A DNA stretch of 33,045 bases from assembly GCA_903899675.1 (NCBI GenBank), contig CAIUKP010000240.1, positions 1-33,045 on the forward strand, given 5' to 3'. Shown here in pieces: positions 1-8,839 of the stretch (the stretch's first letter is position 1; the number at the start of each line of letters is the position of its first letter). Source of the DNA: an uncultured Bacteroidota bacterium (GTDB lineage Bacteria; Bacteroidota; Bacteroidia; Chitinophagales; Chitinophagaceae). Under the pieces are notes generated by a model that was not told the origin of the DNA, ran no database searches, and saw only the letters and a program-made list of their open reading frames with translations. The position numbers were made by a program, and so were the translations under genes.

Positions 1-216
1 GATCCCAAAGTTAAAATTGGCTATAAGGGGAATGATGAATATTACTTAATGGAGGGTACGCTGGTAAGAAGGTTTCCCGTTTATAATTTAGAAGATACTG
101 CCAATATTCGCCCAAATGGGATGTACAGGCAGGTAATGTATAAGGTAGTAAGTGGCGACAGAGGCGAGCTTAAATTTAAAGTAGCCCGTAGTTACGATTT
201 TGCCCGTCAGCAATAA
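1..216 (+). CDS. C-terminal fragment of a hypothetical protein, truncated by the window edge
   Basis: Frame 1 is open from base 1 (DPKVKIGYKGNDEYYLMEGTLVRRFPVYNLEDTANIRPNGMYRQVMYKVVSGDRGELKFKVARSYDFARQQ*) to TAA at 214-216; no recognisable family. Confidence 0.6.
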   Translation, partial: DPKVKIGYKGNDEYYLMEGTLVRRFPVYNLEDTANIRPNGMYRQVMYKVVSGDRGELKFKVARSYDFARQQ

Positions 217-344
217 TGTATTTTGATAACCTAGAATTAACAGTGTTGGCAAAATAGCAGATAGTATTTTTTGTAATTTTCATGTTCAAAAACAGGTACC
301 TACAGCTAGCCTAGTTTCTAAATTATTCTAATTAATTCTTTTTT

Positions 345-2777
345 ATGCAAAAGTTGTTTCTCGTATTAACAATAAACTTCCTATCCATTTATTCATATTC
401 GCAAAATAGCAATCTAACTGATACCAATTCAGTTACGCTTCCTAATGGATGGAGCTTGTCGCCTGCAGGCAAAAGTTTGCCATTGGGAGATTTGCCTTTA
501 AATATGGTAGTTAGCCATTCCAAAAAAATAATGGCGGTAACTAATAACGGACAAAGCATTCAAAGTATTCAGTTGATGGATGTGGCCGAAGAGAAGGAAT
601 TAGACAGAGTTGTAGTAGGAAGAAGTTGGTATGGATTGGCATTCAGCGGCGATGATAAAGAATTATATGTAGGCGGCGGGCACGATAACTGGATTCTTAT
701 TTATGGTATAGACAGTAATCGTTTGCGAATAAAAGATACTATTGAATTGGGAAAAAAATGGCCAAATCAAATTGGACCAGCTGGTATGGCGCTCGATGAA
801 ACACGGAACATTTTATATGTGGTTACTCGTGATGATAAAAGTTTATATACAATTGATCTGACTACTAAAAAAGTAACCGGCAAGTTGGCTTTGGGCGGAG
901 AAGCTTACACCTGCGTGTTGTCACCCAATAAAGAAGAGTTATACATCAGTTGTTGGGGCTGCGATAAGGTATATGTTTTTAATACTGTAAAGAATAATAT
1001 TGAGGCTGAGATTCCAGTTGGCGACAATCCCAATGAATTACTCCTAACTAAAAAAGGAGATTATTTGATGGTTGCTAATTCGAACGACAATTCGGTTTCA
1101 ATTATTCAAGTAGCCAACAGAAAAGTGGTTGAAACACTTAATGCTGCGCTTTATGCTGATGCACCTAACGGATCTACCACTAATGGAATTGCTTTAAACA
1201 ACGACGAAAAAACTTTATACATTTCTAATGCAGATAATAATTGCCTTGCTGTTTTTGATGTAAGTAAAAAAGGAGAAAGTAAGAGTAAGGGATTTATTCC
1301 TGTAGGTTGGTTTCCAACAAAAGTAGTTACAGTTGGAAAGAAAATATTTGTAGCCAATGGTAAAGGATTTCGCTCTATGGCAAATCCCTATGGCCCCAAT
1401 CCATTTGGAAACAAGCAAATTGTTTTATTACACGAGGGAGATCCTAACAAACCGGTGGGAGTTCAATATATAGGTGGATTATTTCAGGGCAACCTCAGCA
1501 TTATAGATCCCCCTTCTTTAAAAACACTCGAAAGTTATAGCGCCGCTGTTTATAAAAATACCCCTTATACAAAAGCAAAAGAACTAAATGTGGCCGGCGA
1601 GACGGGAAATCCTATTCCTATGAAAGTAGGAGAAGCGAGTCCTATTAAATATGTGTTTTACATCATTAAAGAAAACCGTACCTATGATCAGGTATTGGGT
1701 GATGTAAAAGAAGGGAATGGAGATCCGAGACTGGTATTGTTTGGAGAAAATGTAACCCCCAATCAGCATGCACTAGCTAAAGAATTTGTGTTGCTGGATA
1801 ATTTTTATGTGGATGGTGAAGTAAGTATGGATGGTCATAATTGGACGATGGGTGCTTATGCTACTGATTTTCTGGAAAAGAATTGGGTAAACAGTTATGG
1901 TGGCCGTGGGGGTACTTATGATGGCGAGGGAAAGCGTTCAGTTGCTAATAATAAAGGTGGCTTTATTTGGGATTACTGTAATAGAGCTGGGGTTAGTTAC
2001 CGAACTTATGGTGAATTTGCAGATAATAATCAACCCAATATCCCAGTTTTAAAAAATCATTTTTGCCCCAATTATTATTATAGTCTATCTATAACGGATA
2101 CAAGTCGCTTTCAAGTTTGGAAGCGAGATTTTGATTCATTGTTATCATTAAATTCAGTACCTAGGTTTAATAGTGTTCGATTTGGGAATGATCATACCGA
2201 GGGATTGCGGAAAGGTAGACCCACTCCGTATGCACATGTTGCCGATAATGATCTGGCAGTTGGGTTGTTTGTAGAGTACCTGAGCAAAAGCAGCATCTGG
2301 AAAGAGTCGGTAGTGTTTATTATTGAAGATGATGCACAAAATGGTGCCGACCATGTAGATGCGCATCGCAGCACTGCTTATGTGGCTGGCGGATTTGTGA
2401 AGCGTAATTTTGTTGACCATACTCCTTATTCTACCTCATCTATGTTGCGCACCATGGAATTGATTCTAGGTATTCCCCCTATGTCGCAATACGATGCAGC
2501 TGCTACCCCTATGTGGCGTTGCTTTTCAACTCAGGCCAACCCCACTTCATTTACTGCTCGCCCTGCCATGGTAAATTTGAAGGAAGTAAATACTGCGATG
2601 AATGAGTGGCAGCGTTTATCTGATAAAATGGATTTTGTTAAGGAAGATGCTGTTCCAGATCTGGAATTTAATCGGGTATTGTGGCATGGTTTGAAAGGCG
2701 ATAATATTCCCTTTCCCGGACCTAAACGCGCTGCTTTTTATAAGCCGGTGAAAAAAGTAGATAAGGACGGTGATTAA
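345..2777 (+). CDS. Exported bifunctional YVTN/YncE-like beta-propeller plus phosphoesterase (alkaline phosphatase superfamily) protein
   Basis: 810 aa; N-terminal signal peptide; repeated propeller blades (e.g. VPVGDNPNELLLTKKGDYLMVANSNDNSVSIIQ); C-terminal IKENRTYDQVLGD and HNWTMGAYATDFLEKNW segments typical of PF04185-like phosphoesterases. Confidence 0.85.
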   Translation: MQKLFLVLTINFLSIYSYSQNSNLTDTNSVTLPNGWSLSPAGKSLPLGDLPLNMVVSHSKKIMAVTNNGQSIQSIQLMDVAEEKELDRVVVGRSWYGLAFSGDDKELYVGGGHDNWILIYGIDSNRLRIKDTIELGKKWPNQIGPAGMALDETRNILYVVTRDDKSLYTIDLTTKKVTGKLALGGEAYTCVLSPNKEELYISCWGCDKVYVFNTVKNNIEAEIPVGDNPNELLLTKKGDYLMVANSNDNSVSIIQVANRKVVETLNAALYADAPNGSTTNGIALNNDEKTLYISNADNNCLAVFDVSKKGESKSKGFIPVGWFPTKVVTVGKKIFVANGKGFRSMANPYGPNPFGNKQIVLLHEGDPNKPVGVQYIGGLFQGNLSIIDPPSLKTLESYSAAVYKNTPYTKAKELNVAGETGNPIPMKVGEASPIKYVFYIIKENRTYDQVLGDVKEGNGDPRLVLFGENVTPNQHALAKEFVLLDNFYVDGEVSMDGHNWTMGAYATDFLEKNWVNSYGGRGGTYDGEGKRSVANNKGGFIWDYCNRAGVSYRTYGEFADNNQPNIPVLKNHFCPNYYYSLSITDTSRFQVWKRDFDSLLSLNSVPRFNSVRFGNDHTEGLRKGRPTPYAHVADNDLAVGLFVEYLSKSSIWKESVVFIIEDDAQNGADHVDAHRSTAYVAGGFVKRNFVDHTPYSTSSMLRTMELILGIPPMSQYDAAATPMWRCFSTQANPTSFTARPAMVNLKEVNTAMNEWQRLSDKMDFVKEDAVPDLEFNRVLWHGLKGDNIPFPGPKRAAFYKPVKKVDKDGD

Positions 2778-2787
2778 TCAGCGCTCA

Positions 2788-5097
2788 TTATCTTCCCGAA
2801 ACGATAACAATTTTGGTAGCGAGCCTGTCGGTATTTTCATCGTCTCTGATTAATACCAGGTAAACGCCGGAAGCAACTTTTTCGCCTTTGTAATTAGTGC
2901 CATTCCAAATGGCTTGTCCACCCTGTGAACGGGTTTGATATACCAATGTGCCATTCAGTTCTGTAATTTTTACTATCGCATTTTCTTTCATTCCACGAAT
3001 GGCAATGGTTCTGCTATAGCCCGGTGGAACTGGATTGGGAAATACCAGTACCTGTTCCGTTGCGGCAGCTGGTTCTGCAGCGGTACTTCTATAACTGCAA
3101 ATACCCAAATCGGTAAGCACAAATACTTCCCCCGTTTCTGGTTGAATTCCTATTTGCAGCACATTATTAGACAAAAGCGGACTATTGCTCACTGTAAATT
3201 GTTGTAGTACCTGTTCGCCGGTTTCAGACAATAGCCATAAACCATTTTGTGTGCCAACCCATTTTCTGTTAGCCCCATCCACCGCCATGCACTGAACATA
3301 TTCGTCTTTAAAAAGGAAGCCAAAAAAATTACCCTGTTTAACTACCGGTAAGTACGCGGCACAACCCGATGTGCTAAATACTTCGGAAGGGCAGCGAATG
3401 ATGGCGATACCTTTGTCGGTTCCCACCCAAATAGAGCCTGTGCGGTCTTTTACAATACTTACCACATTATTCGAAGGCAGATTCCCCTGATTGCTTCCCG
3501 TTGTATATTTTTTCCATTGATCATCACTGGTAGTTTCAAGCTGAGCATACTTGTAACAGATAAGTCCATTGTTTTTAGGACTCACCATCCATACCTGATC
3601 GTTATCATCGCATACCAATGCACCGGAAGCCTGTTCGGTTAAGGGGAAGGGAACATTGAATGCCTGCCATTTGCCATCTGTTTTTCGAACGTGTAAATTA
3701 ACTAGGGATCCATAGTTGCTCACCCATAGCCGGCCATTCGCATCAAATGCCAGTCCGGAAACCCGATAACTTCCGGGGTCTCCTATCGTTTCTTGTAAAC
3801 TGCTGTTACCTTTTTTATAGAGGGTGAGTGCCCCAGTATTGGGGAAGTGTACCAGTCCACCGCCAAAACTTCCTGCCCAAACACTTTGATCAGCAGGATC
3901 AATGGCTACGGTTATAAAATCCAATACCGAATCTAAAGCAGGCGTATTAAAGTAACTGCGGGAGTTCCATTGATCAGAAAAAAAATAAACACCATTCCGA
4001 TTGTATTGATAATTCCAGGCATTATTGATGCTTCCGGCAGCCAATACCATCTGTTTGCTATTTCCTGCAATGGCGCCTGTGGCAATACCGGGTGGTCCAT
4101 TCGGAATAAATCTTTCTAATCCATTATTAAATGCAGCTAATCCTCCAAACTGATCTGCCACCCAAAGGGTATTATCTACCAAGGTAGCATCTCTGGGCAA
4201 GGAAATTACGCCTGCCTGACTGGTGGTTTTTTCAATTACTCCGTTTACATTCAATTGCAATACCCTGGCTGCTCCAGAGGTGGAGCGCTGACAAACCATT
4301 AATTTTCCTGCCGAGCTGTTCAATCCGGTTATTGACCAATTTGCCTCTTTGTACAAGAGCTTCCAACTGCTGCCTGATTGAATCATCAGGCTGTCGTTTT
4401 TTAGCACTACCAGTTGTCCATTCACCGCCAGCACATTTAGTAATGCGCCGCTGGATAATCCATTGGAGACGCTGATGTTTTGCCAATTAGCAAAATTAGA
4501 AGGGTTGGCGTTGGTTACTTCTATTTGCTTTAATCCTTCGTCGGTGGCTGCGTAAAAAAAGTTATTGAGTTGTGTAAATCCGCTTACGCCTGTTTGTATC
4601 CCATTGTTTCCGATTATCCAGGTATCTTTTATTTCGTATTTACGCAGATTCACAACAATAATGCCCAATCCGGTGCTGAGGTATCCCAGTCCATTAGCGC
4701 AGTATAGGTTGCGAATGATTTTGTTGCCGGGGAAATTACTGCGCAGAATATCGCCTATGTTTTTTGCACGACCTTTTACATCTAGCACATCTAGGTTGCT
4801 ATTTTGATAGGCGATCAATAATTGTTCGGTAGCGGCATCCCAACAAATTCCTGAAACACCCATATCGTGCAGACTGTTTATTTTGCTATAGGTTTCATAT
4901 TCTTTGTTGGCGTCAATAGCAAAAACATGGGTAGCTGTGGCGGCATAAATTTTATCTCCTTTCACTACCTGTCGGGTATCGGAATAGTTTAGGTGATCGC
5001 GCCAATATCCAATAGGCGGTATGGGAGATTGTGCTACTGTTATTTTGCAATAGCCTACTGCTGCCAACAATAAAAATGTAAACTGATTTGCTTTCAG
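2788..5097 (-). CDS. porZ: PorZ-like type IX secretion system protein: two-component-regulator-type beta-propellers with C-terminal T9SS type A sorting domain
   Basis: N-terminus IPPIGYWRDHLNYSDTRQVVKGDKIYAATATHVFAID resembles the PorZ N-terminal propeller; internal IWVGTDKGIAII and KWVGTQNGLWLL blades; C-terminal VFPNPVPPGYSRTIAIRG...GVYLVLIRDDENTDRLATKIVIV sorting domain. The start at CTG 5097 is proposed here; the supplied ORF starts at TTG 5070. Confidence 0.75.
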   Translation of the reverse strand: MKANQFTFLLLAAVGYCKITVAQSPIPPIGYWRDHLNYSDTRQVVKGDKIYAATATHVFAIDANKEYETYSKINSLHDMGVSGICWDAATEQLLIAYQNSNLDVLDVKGRAKNIGDILRSNFPGNKIIRNLYCANGLGYLSTGLGIIVVNLRKYEIKDTWIIGNNGIQTGVSGFTQLNNFFYAATDEGLKQIEVTNANPSNFANWQNISVSNGLSSGALLNVLAVNGQLVVLKNDSLMIQSGSSWKLLYKEANWSITGLNSSAGKLMVCQRSTSGAARVLQLNVNGVIEKTTSQAGVISLPRDATLVDNTLWVADQFGGLAAFNNGLERFIPNGPPGIATGAIAGNSKQMVLAAGSINNAWNYQYNRNGVYFFSDQWNSRSYFNTPALDSVLDFITVAIDPADQSVWAGSFGGGLVHFPNTGALTLYKKGNSSLQETIGDPGSYRVSGLAFDANGRLWVSNYGSLVNLHVRKTDGKWQAFNVPFPLTEQASGALVCDDNDQVWMVSPKNNGLICYKYAQLETTSDDQWKKYTTGSNQGNLPSNNVVSIVKDRTGSIWVGTDKGIAIIRCPSEVFSTSGCAAYLPVVKQGNFFGFLFKDEYVQCMAVDGANRKWVGTQNGLWLLSETGEQVLQQFTVSNSPLLSNNVLQIGIQPETGEVFVLTDLGICSYRSTAAEPAAATEQVLVFPNPVPPGYSRTIAIRGMKENAIVKITELNGTLVYQTRSQGGQAIWNGTNYKGEKVASGVYLVLIRDDENTDRLATKIVIVSGR

Positions 5098-5171
5098 AAG
5101 TATGATTTGAGCCTTAAAAGTACAAAGGATTTGGGTTAAACCCGTTTAGCTATCGGGTACAACGAATAATG

Positions 5172-6368
5172 TTACCGGGTTGGATTTTCTTTTACCGATT
5201 TACCAATAGCGATTCTATTGATTACGCCCATTAACAGTATCAGCAGCAAAGCCGCTATAAGGGTAAGGGGAGAAAGCCAAGCTGAAACCCCGATTGTCTT
5301 TTTTTGTAGCCAGCCAAATAGTAAATATTGCAGAATCGCTACAAATCCCAGTGCAATCAAAACCATAATAGCATTGGGCGGAAAGAATTTTTTCATCAAA
5401 AAGCCAATCATCTGCTGAGGAGATGCTCCCAATTGAATCAACAATCTTATTTCATCTTGTTTGCTAACAATATTGAGTTGTATAAACAAGGAAAGTACCA
5501 ATGCAGCAAAAACCAGCATCAGCAAGCCTGATAATCCTGAGATGCCGGCAATCCAATTTACGACTTCTCTGTACTTGCTGAACCGTGTTTTTTCTTTATC
5601 GGCCTGTAGTTGATTCTTTTCTAAAAACTGATTCAATACAGGGGAAGTAGCGTCTTTGGTTTTAATCAGTATACGCGATGGATTCCGTTTTTCTCCCTGG
5701 GCAAACCTTGCATTGCACCACTGCATAAATTCCTGCGGCACCAACATCGATTGAATGCGATCGCTGAATCCGGCAACTTTGCATTTTAATACCACCTCAC
5801 CTTTGGGTCCCTGAATGCTGATATTGAAAAAAATCATTTTTACAACTTCAGGAGTTAGTTGGGGTAACTGTTGCGCTAAGGCAAACTGAAAATTATAAAG
5901 ATCAAGATAAAGAGACGGAACAATAATGGGAACATAGTCGTCCTTTTCCTGCCAGGTCCAGTGCTCCGGTATTTCGTCTAGAAAATCGGAAGACACGGTT
6001 TCAAAACTTACATCGGTATAAAAAGGGAAACGATCACTGGTACTGCTAAGAGAAGCCTTAAAATATCCGGGTTGCATAATGCCAACAGCCGACACTTCGG
6101 GTAGTTTTTTAAGTGCTGCCAATTCTTCCTCGCGTAAACCACCTGCGTTGAGGTTGTTATTGTTGAGTTGCCGGTTAATTACCAGGTACTGTGTGTTGGT
6201 TTCTTTATTTTGCTTTCCTTCTAGCAGCTCACTAAAATCTGCCTGCATTTGCACGGCTACCAGTAATAATAGGGCAGCTATTCCTAATCCCAGGGTTCCC
6301 ATCCAGGCACGCAATCGCCCCTTTCGGCTGTGTAAAATTTTTCCCATCAACAGATGCAGTGCCTGCAT
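5172..6368 (-). CDS. ABC transporter permease (FtsX/MacB/LolC-like)
   Basis: 398 aa; N-terminal TM after a basic segment, large extracytoplasmic domain, three C-terminal TM segments with SKQDEIRLLIQLGASPQQMIGFLMKKFF, a typical FtsX-like coupling region. Confidence 0.8.
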   Translation of the reverse strand: MQALHLLMGKILHSRKGRLRAWMGTLGLGIAALLLLVAVQMQADFSELLEGKQNKETNTQYLVINRQLNNNNLNAGGLREEELAALKKLPEVSAVGIMQPGYFKASLSSTSDRFPFYTDVSFETVSSDFLDEIPEHWTWQEKDDYVPIIVPSLYLDLYNFQFALAQQLPQLTPEVVKMIFFNISIQGPKGEVVLKCKVAGFSDRIQSMLVPQEFMQWCNARFAQGEKRNPSRILIKTKDATSPVLNQFLEKNQLQADKEKTRFSKYREVVNWIAGISGLSGLLMLVFAALVLSLFIQLNIVSKQDEIRLLIQLGASPQQMIGFLMKKFFPPNAIMVLIALGFVAILQYLLFGWLQKKTIGVSAWLSPLTLIAALLLILLMGVINRIAIGKSVKENPTR

Positions 6369-6376
6369 AAAATCGA

Positions 6377-7024
6377 TTATAATTGAAAACTTTGGTGATA
6401 AGAAAAATGGTTATCAGATTCGAGGTCTAACAAAATTAGTCCGGCTCCTCTTTGAGTAATTACAGTTTGTATGAGTGTTATTGCTTTTTGCTGATTCGTA
6501 TTATCAAGGTGGCTAAATGGCTCATCCAGTAATAACCAGGTAAAGGGTTGAGCTAGGGCGCGAATGATGGCAGCTCTTTGTTGTTCTCCATAGCTACAAA
6601 TACCAGCTTGGGTGTTCAGTAGGTCGGCAATTCCCAGCTGTTCGGCCATCCATTCAACGGTGTTTTCACCTATGTGCCGGGGGGCTAAATACGTTTTCAG
6701 TTCGATGTTTTCACGGATGGTAAGATGAGGAAATAACCGAAGGTCTTGAAAAACCACCCCCAGCTGTTCCCTCCGCCACACAGCCATTTCTGCAGCGGAG
6801 AAATGGGCCAGGTTCTTGTTCTGTACCGAAAGGGTTCCGGAATAATCGGTGCGCAATCCGATTAAAAAATGGGCCAGGGTAGTTTTGCCTCTACCGCTGG
6901 CCGCAGTTATTTTAATGCATTCACCGGAGTGAAAAGTTCGGTTATTGCCCCAAATGTCCGAATCAACTGCTAGTTGTTTTTCCTGCAGCGGAATCGGGAT
7001 AATTTGGTGAAGCCGAATTTGCAT
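6377..7024 (-). CDS. ABC transporter ATP-binding protein (LolD/FtsE-like) with atypical motifs
   Basis: Walker A-like AASGRGKTT, Q-loop VVFQDLRLFP, signature-like CSYGEQQRAA, Walker B WLLLDEPFSHLD; 8 bp upstream of the permease on the same strand. Confidence 0.85.
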   Translation of the reverse strand: MQIRLHQIIPIPLQEKQLAVDSDIWGNNRTFHSGECIKITAASGRGKTTLAHFLIGLRTDYSGTLSVQNKNLAHFSAAEMAVWRREQLGVVFQDLRLFPHLTIRENIELKTYLAPRHIGENTVEWMAEQLGIADLLNTQAGICSYGEQQRAAIIRALAQPFTWLLLDEPFSHLDNTNQQKAITLIQTVITQRGAGLILLDLESDNHFSYHQSFQL

Positions 7025-7055
7025 GTATTTCGATTGCTAAATAGATTATTTCTTT

Positions 7056-8774
7056 CTAATAATTTTCCGGAATATGCGTTGCAGATATTTCGGCATTGAA
7101 TTTTTCATCTTGTTCTCTCACTTCTTTCGCAGTTACGGATAAAAATCGTATGAGGGTAATCAGACTATTGGTATCTGCTTGTTGCATAATTAATTCACCT
7201 TGGCTGTGGATAGTTTTTCCATCGAAATTATCTGAATTGAGTACCACTTCTTTACAGGTATTGGCCAGTTGGTAAAGTAATTTGCTATTGAATGTTTTGG
7301 TGCTATCGGCAATTAATCCGTGAATGGTTGAGGCGATATTTGCATAGAATACAGTAGAGGAAGCTTTATAGCGATTGAATGGGGCTTCTGAAAAGAAACT
7401 ATTGGGTTTGCCGATGGATGCCTGATAATTGTTATAGAGAGCCGAATCGCTGGCAATAAAAAGATTTTTGTCATCCCCCAGCACAAAAAAAGATCCTGCT
7501 GCATTCGCTGATGCAGTACGATATTGATTTCCCACTTTTTTTAACACGCCGGATTTTACACCTAAGTCCATGAGCTTAGAATAACTTTTGCTATCTCCTA
7601 CCGGTATGCGCATCAAAATATTAACCAACGGTACGCCAGTTTCGAGAGAGAGTTCATCTCTTTTCATCATTGGATCGGGTTTGGCAAATTTTAAGTCAGA
7701 TACCACAATCGCTAATTCACCTTTAAATGCTTTGTATAAGTCTTGTATAGAAAGTGAATTCTTTTGTAAAAAATTATCTGCAAAGCTTTCCAGCTCTACT
7801 TGTTTTAAAAGACCGCCAATGATTTCCGGATTAAATGAAGCCAGCGACACCAAATTGATATCTTTTGACGGATAATCTTTTACCAAGGAAAAGTTTACAA
7901 CCGGTCCTGCATATTTGCTTAAAATATTTCCCAACGCCGGATTAACGTAGGTATTAGATTGAACCCGAAGTTTTCCCTTTTCAAAATGCAGGGTGGCAGT
8001 GGAATAATTATTTTTTAATAGCTCTTCCAGCTTTGGAGGATTAAAGGGAAGGTTCTTTAACAAATTCAAAGAGCTGTTGCTAGAAGAAAAAATGTAACCG
8101 TCGGCTTTTTCCCGAAACATTTGATTGAATACATCTACGGAAGCAAGTGACTGATTTGTTTTTTGTGAAAAAAACAAATCGGTTTCGGCTTTAGATTCTT
8201 TTGGGATATCTACAATCAAAGGTTTCTTGAAAATCATCTCTATAGTGTCGAACACCGGAATGGAGGGGTGCGAGTAATGGGTAAGTATACATACTTCTTT
8301 GTTCCAGCTTACCTGTAAATCGCCTGTTCCCTGAAGATAGCTATAAGCTTTCTCTCTTTTAATTGCTTTGTCTTTAAACTCTTCTAGCCGCAGGAGGTAT
8401 TTTTCCAGTTTTGTAACGTCTCCGAGTGTACCTAACATATTTGCAGAGGTAGAGGTACTTTTATCTGAAAAGCTTTGTTGATTTGAGAAAAGAAATATTT
8501 TTTCATTCCAGTTGATTCCGGATTCATTCTTGCCTTCCGTAAACATTTTTTTCATTTTTTCTGATGCGCTGTCGTTTCCGAATGCAATGAAAATCAGGGA
8601 GTCGGTTGACATGCCCCCTTCTCTTAATTTTTGTTGAAGTGCATTCATATCCAGCGCAAGCACACCGGTAGCATCTTTGGGAATGTAAGCGGCTTCTTTG
8701 GGAGATTTGTTAGCGCAGGAAGATAAAAATAGCAAGCAGGCAATCAGTTGCCAATAGAAATTTGATTTTTTCAT
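7056..8774 (-). CDS. DUF4836 family lipoprotein
   Basis: 572 aa; lipoprotein signal (LLFLSSCANKS) followed by YIPKDATGVLALDMNALQQKL and the KPLIVDIPKESKAETDLFF pattern characteristic of DUF4836 proteins. Confidence 0.75.
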   Translation of the reverse strand: MKKSNFYWQLIACLLFLSSCANKSPKEAAYIPKDATGVLALDMNALQQKLREGGMSTDSLIFIAFGNDSASEKMKKMFTEGKNESGINWNEKIFLFSNQQSFSDKSTSTSANMLGTLGDVTKLEKYLLRLEEFKDKAIKREKAYSYLQGTGDLQVSWNKEVCILTHYSHPSIPVFDTIEMIFKKPLIVDIPKESKAETDLFFSQKTNQSLASVDVFNQMFREKADGYIFSSSNSSLNLLKNLPFNPPKLEELLKNNYSTATLHFEKGKLRVQSNTYVNPALGNILSKYAGPVVNFSLVKDYPSKDINLVSLASFNPEIIGGLLKQVELESFADNFLQKNSLSIQDLYKAFKGELAIVVSDLKFAKPDPMMKRDELSLETGVPLVNILMRIPVGDSKSYSKLMDLGVKSGVLKKVGNQYRTASANAAGSFFVLGDDKNLFIASDSALYNNYQASIGKPNSFFSEAPFNRYKASSTVFYANIASTIHGLIADSTKTFNSKLLYQLANTCKEVVLNSDNFDGKTIHSQGELIMQQADTNSLITLIRFLSVTAKEVREQDEKFNAEISATHIPENY

Positions 8775-8839
8775 GTGTGTAAGGATAATTGAATATAAAT
8801 ATAGTGGTTAGCTATGCGTTTTTTGCTTTTTGATGGATA

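Noticed and set aside
217-344. Intergenic gap considered for a tRNA or small RNA
   Set aside because: No cloverleaf, CCA or conserved TPsiC-like sequence seen; AT-rich promoter-like DNA only.
6079-6459. 126-aa plus-strand ORF
   Set aside because: Antisense to the ABC permease and ATPase 3' end; low-complexity translation.
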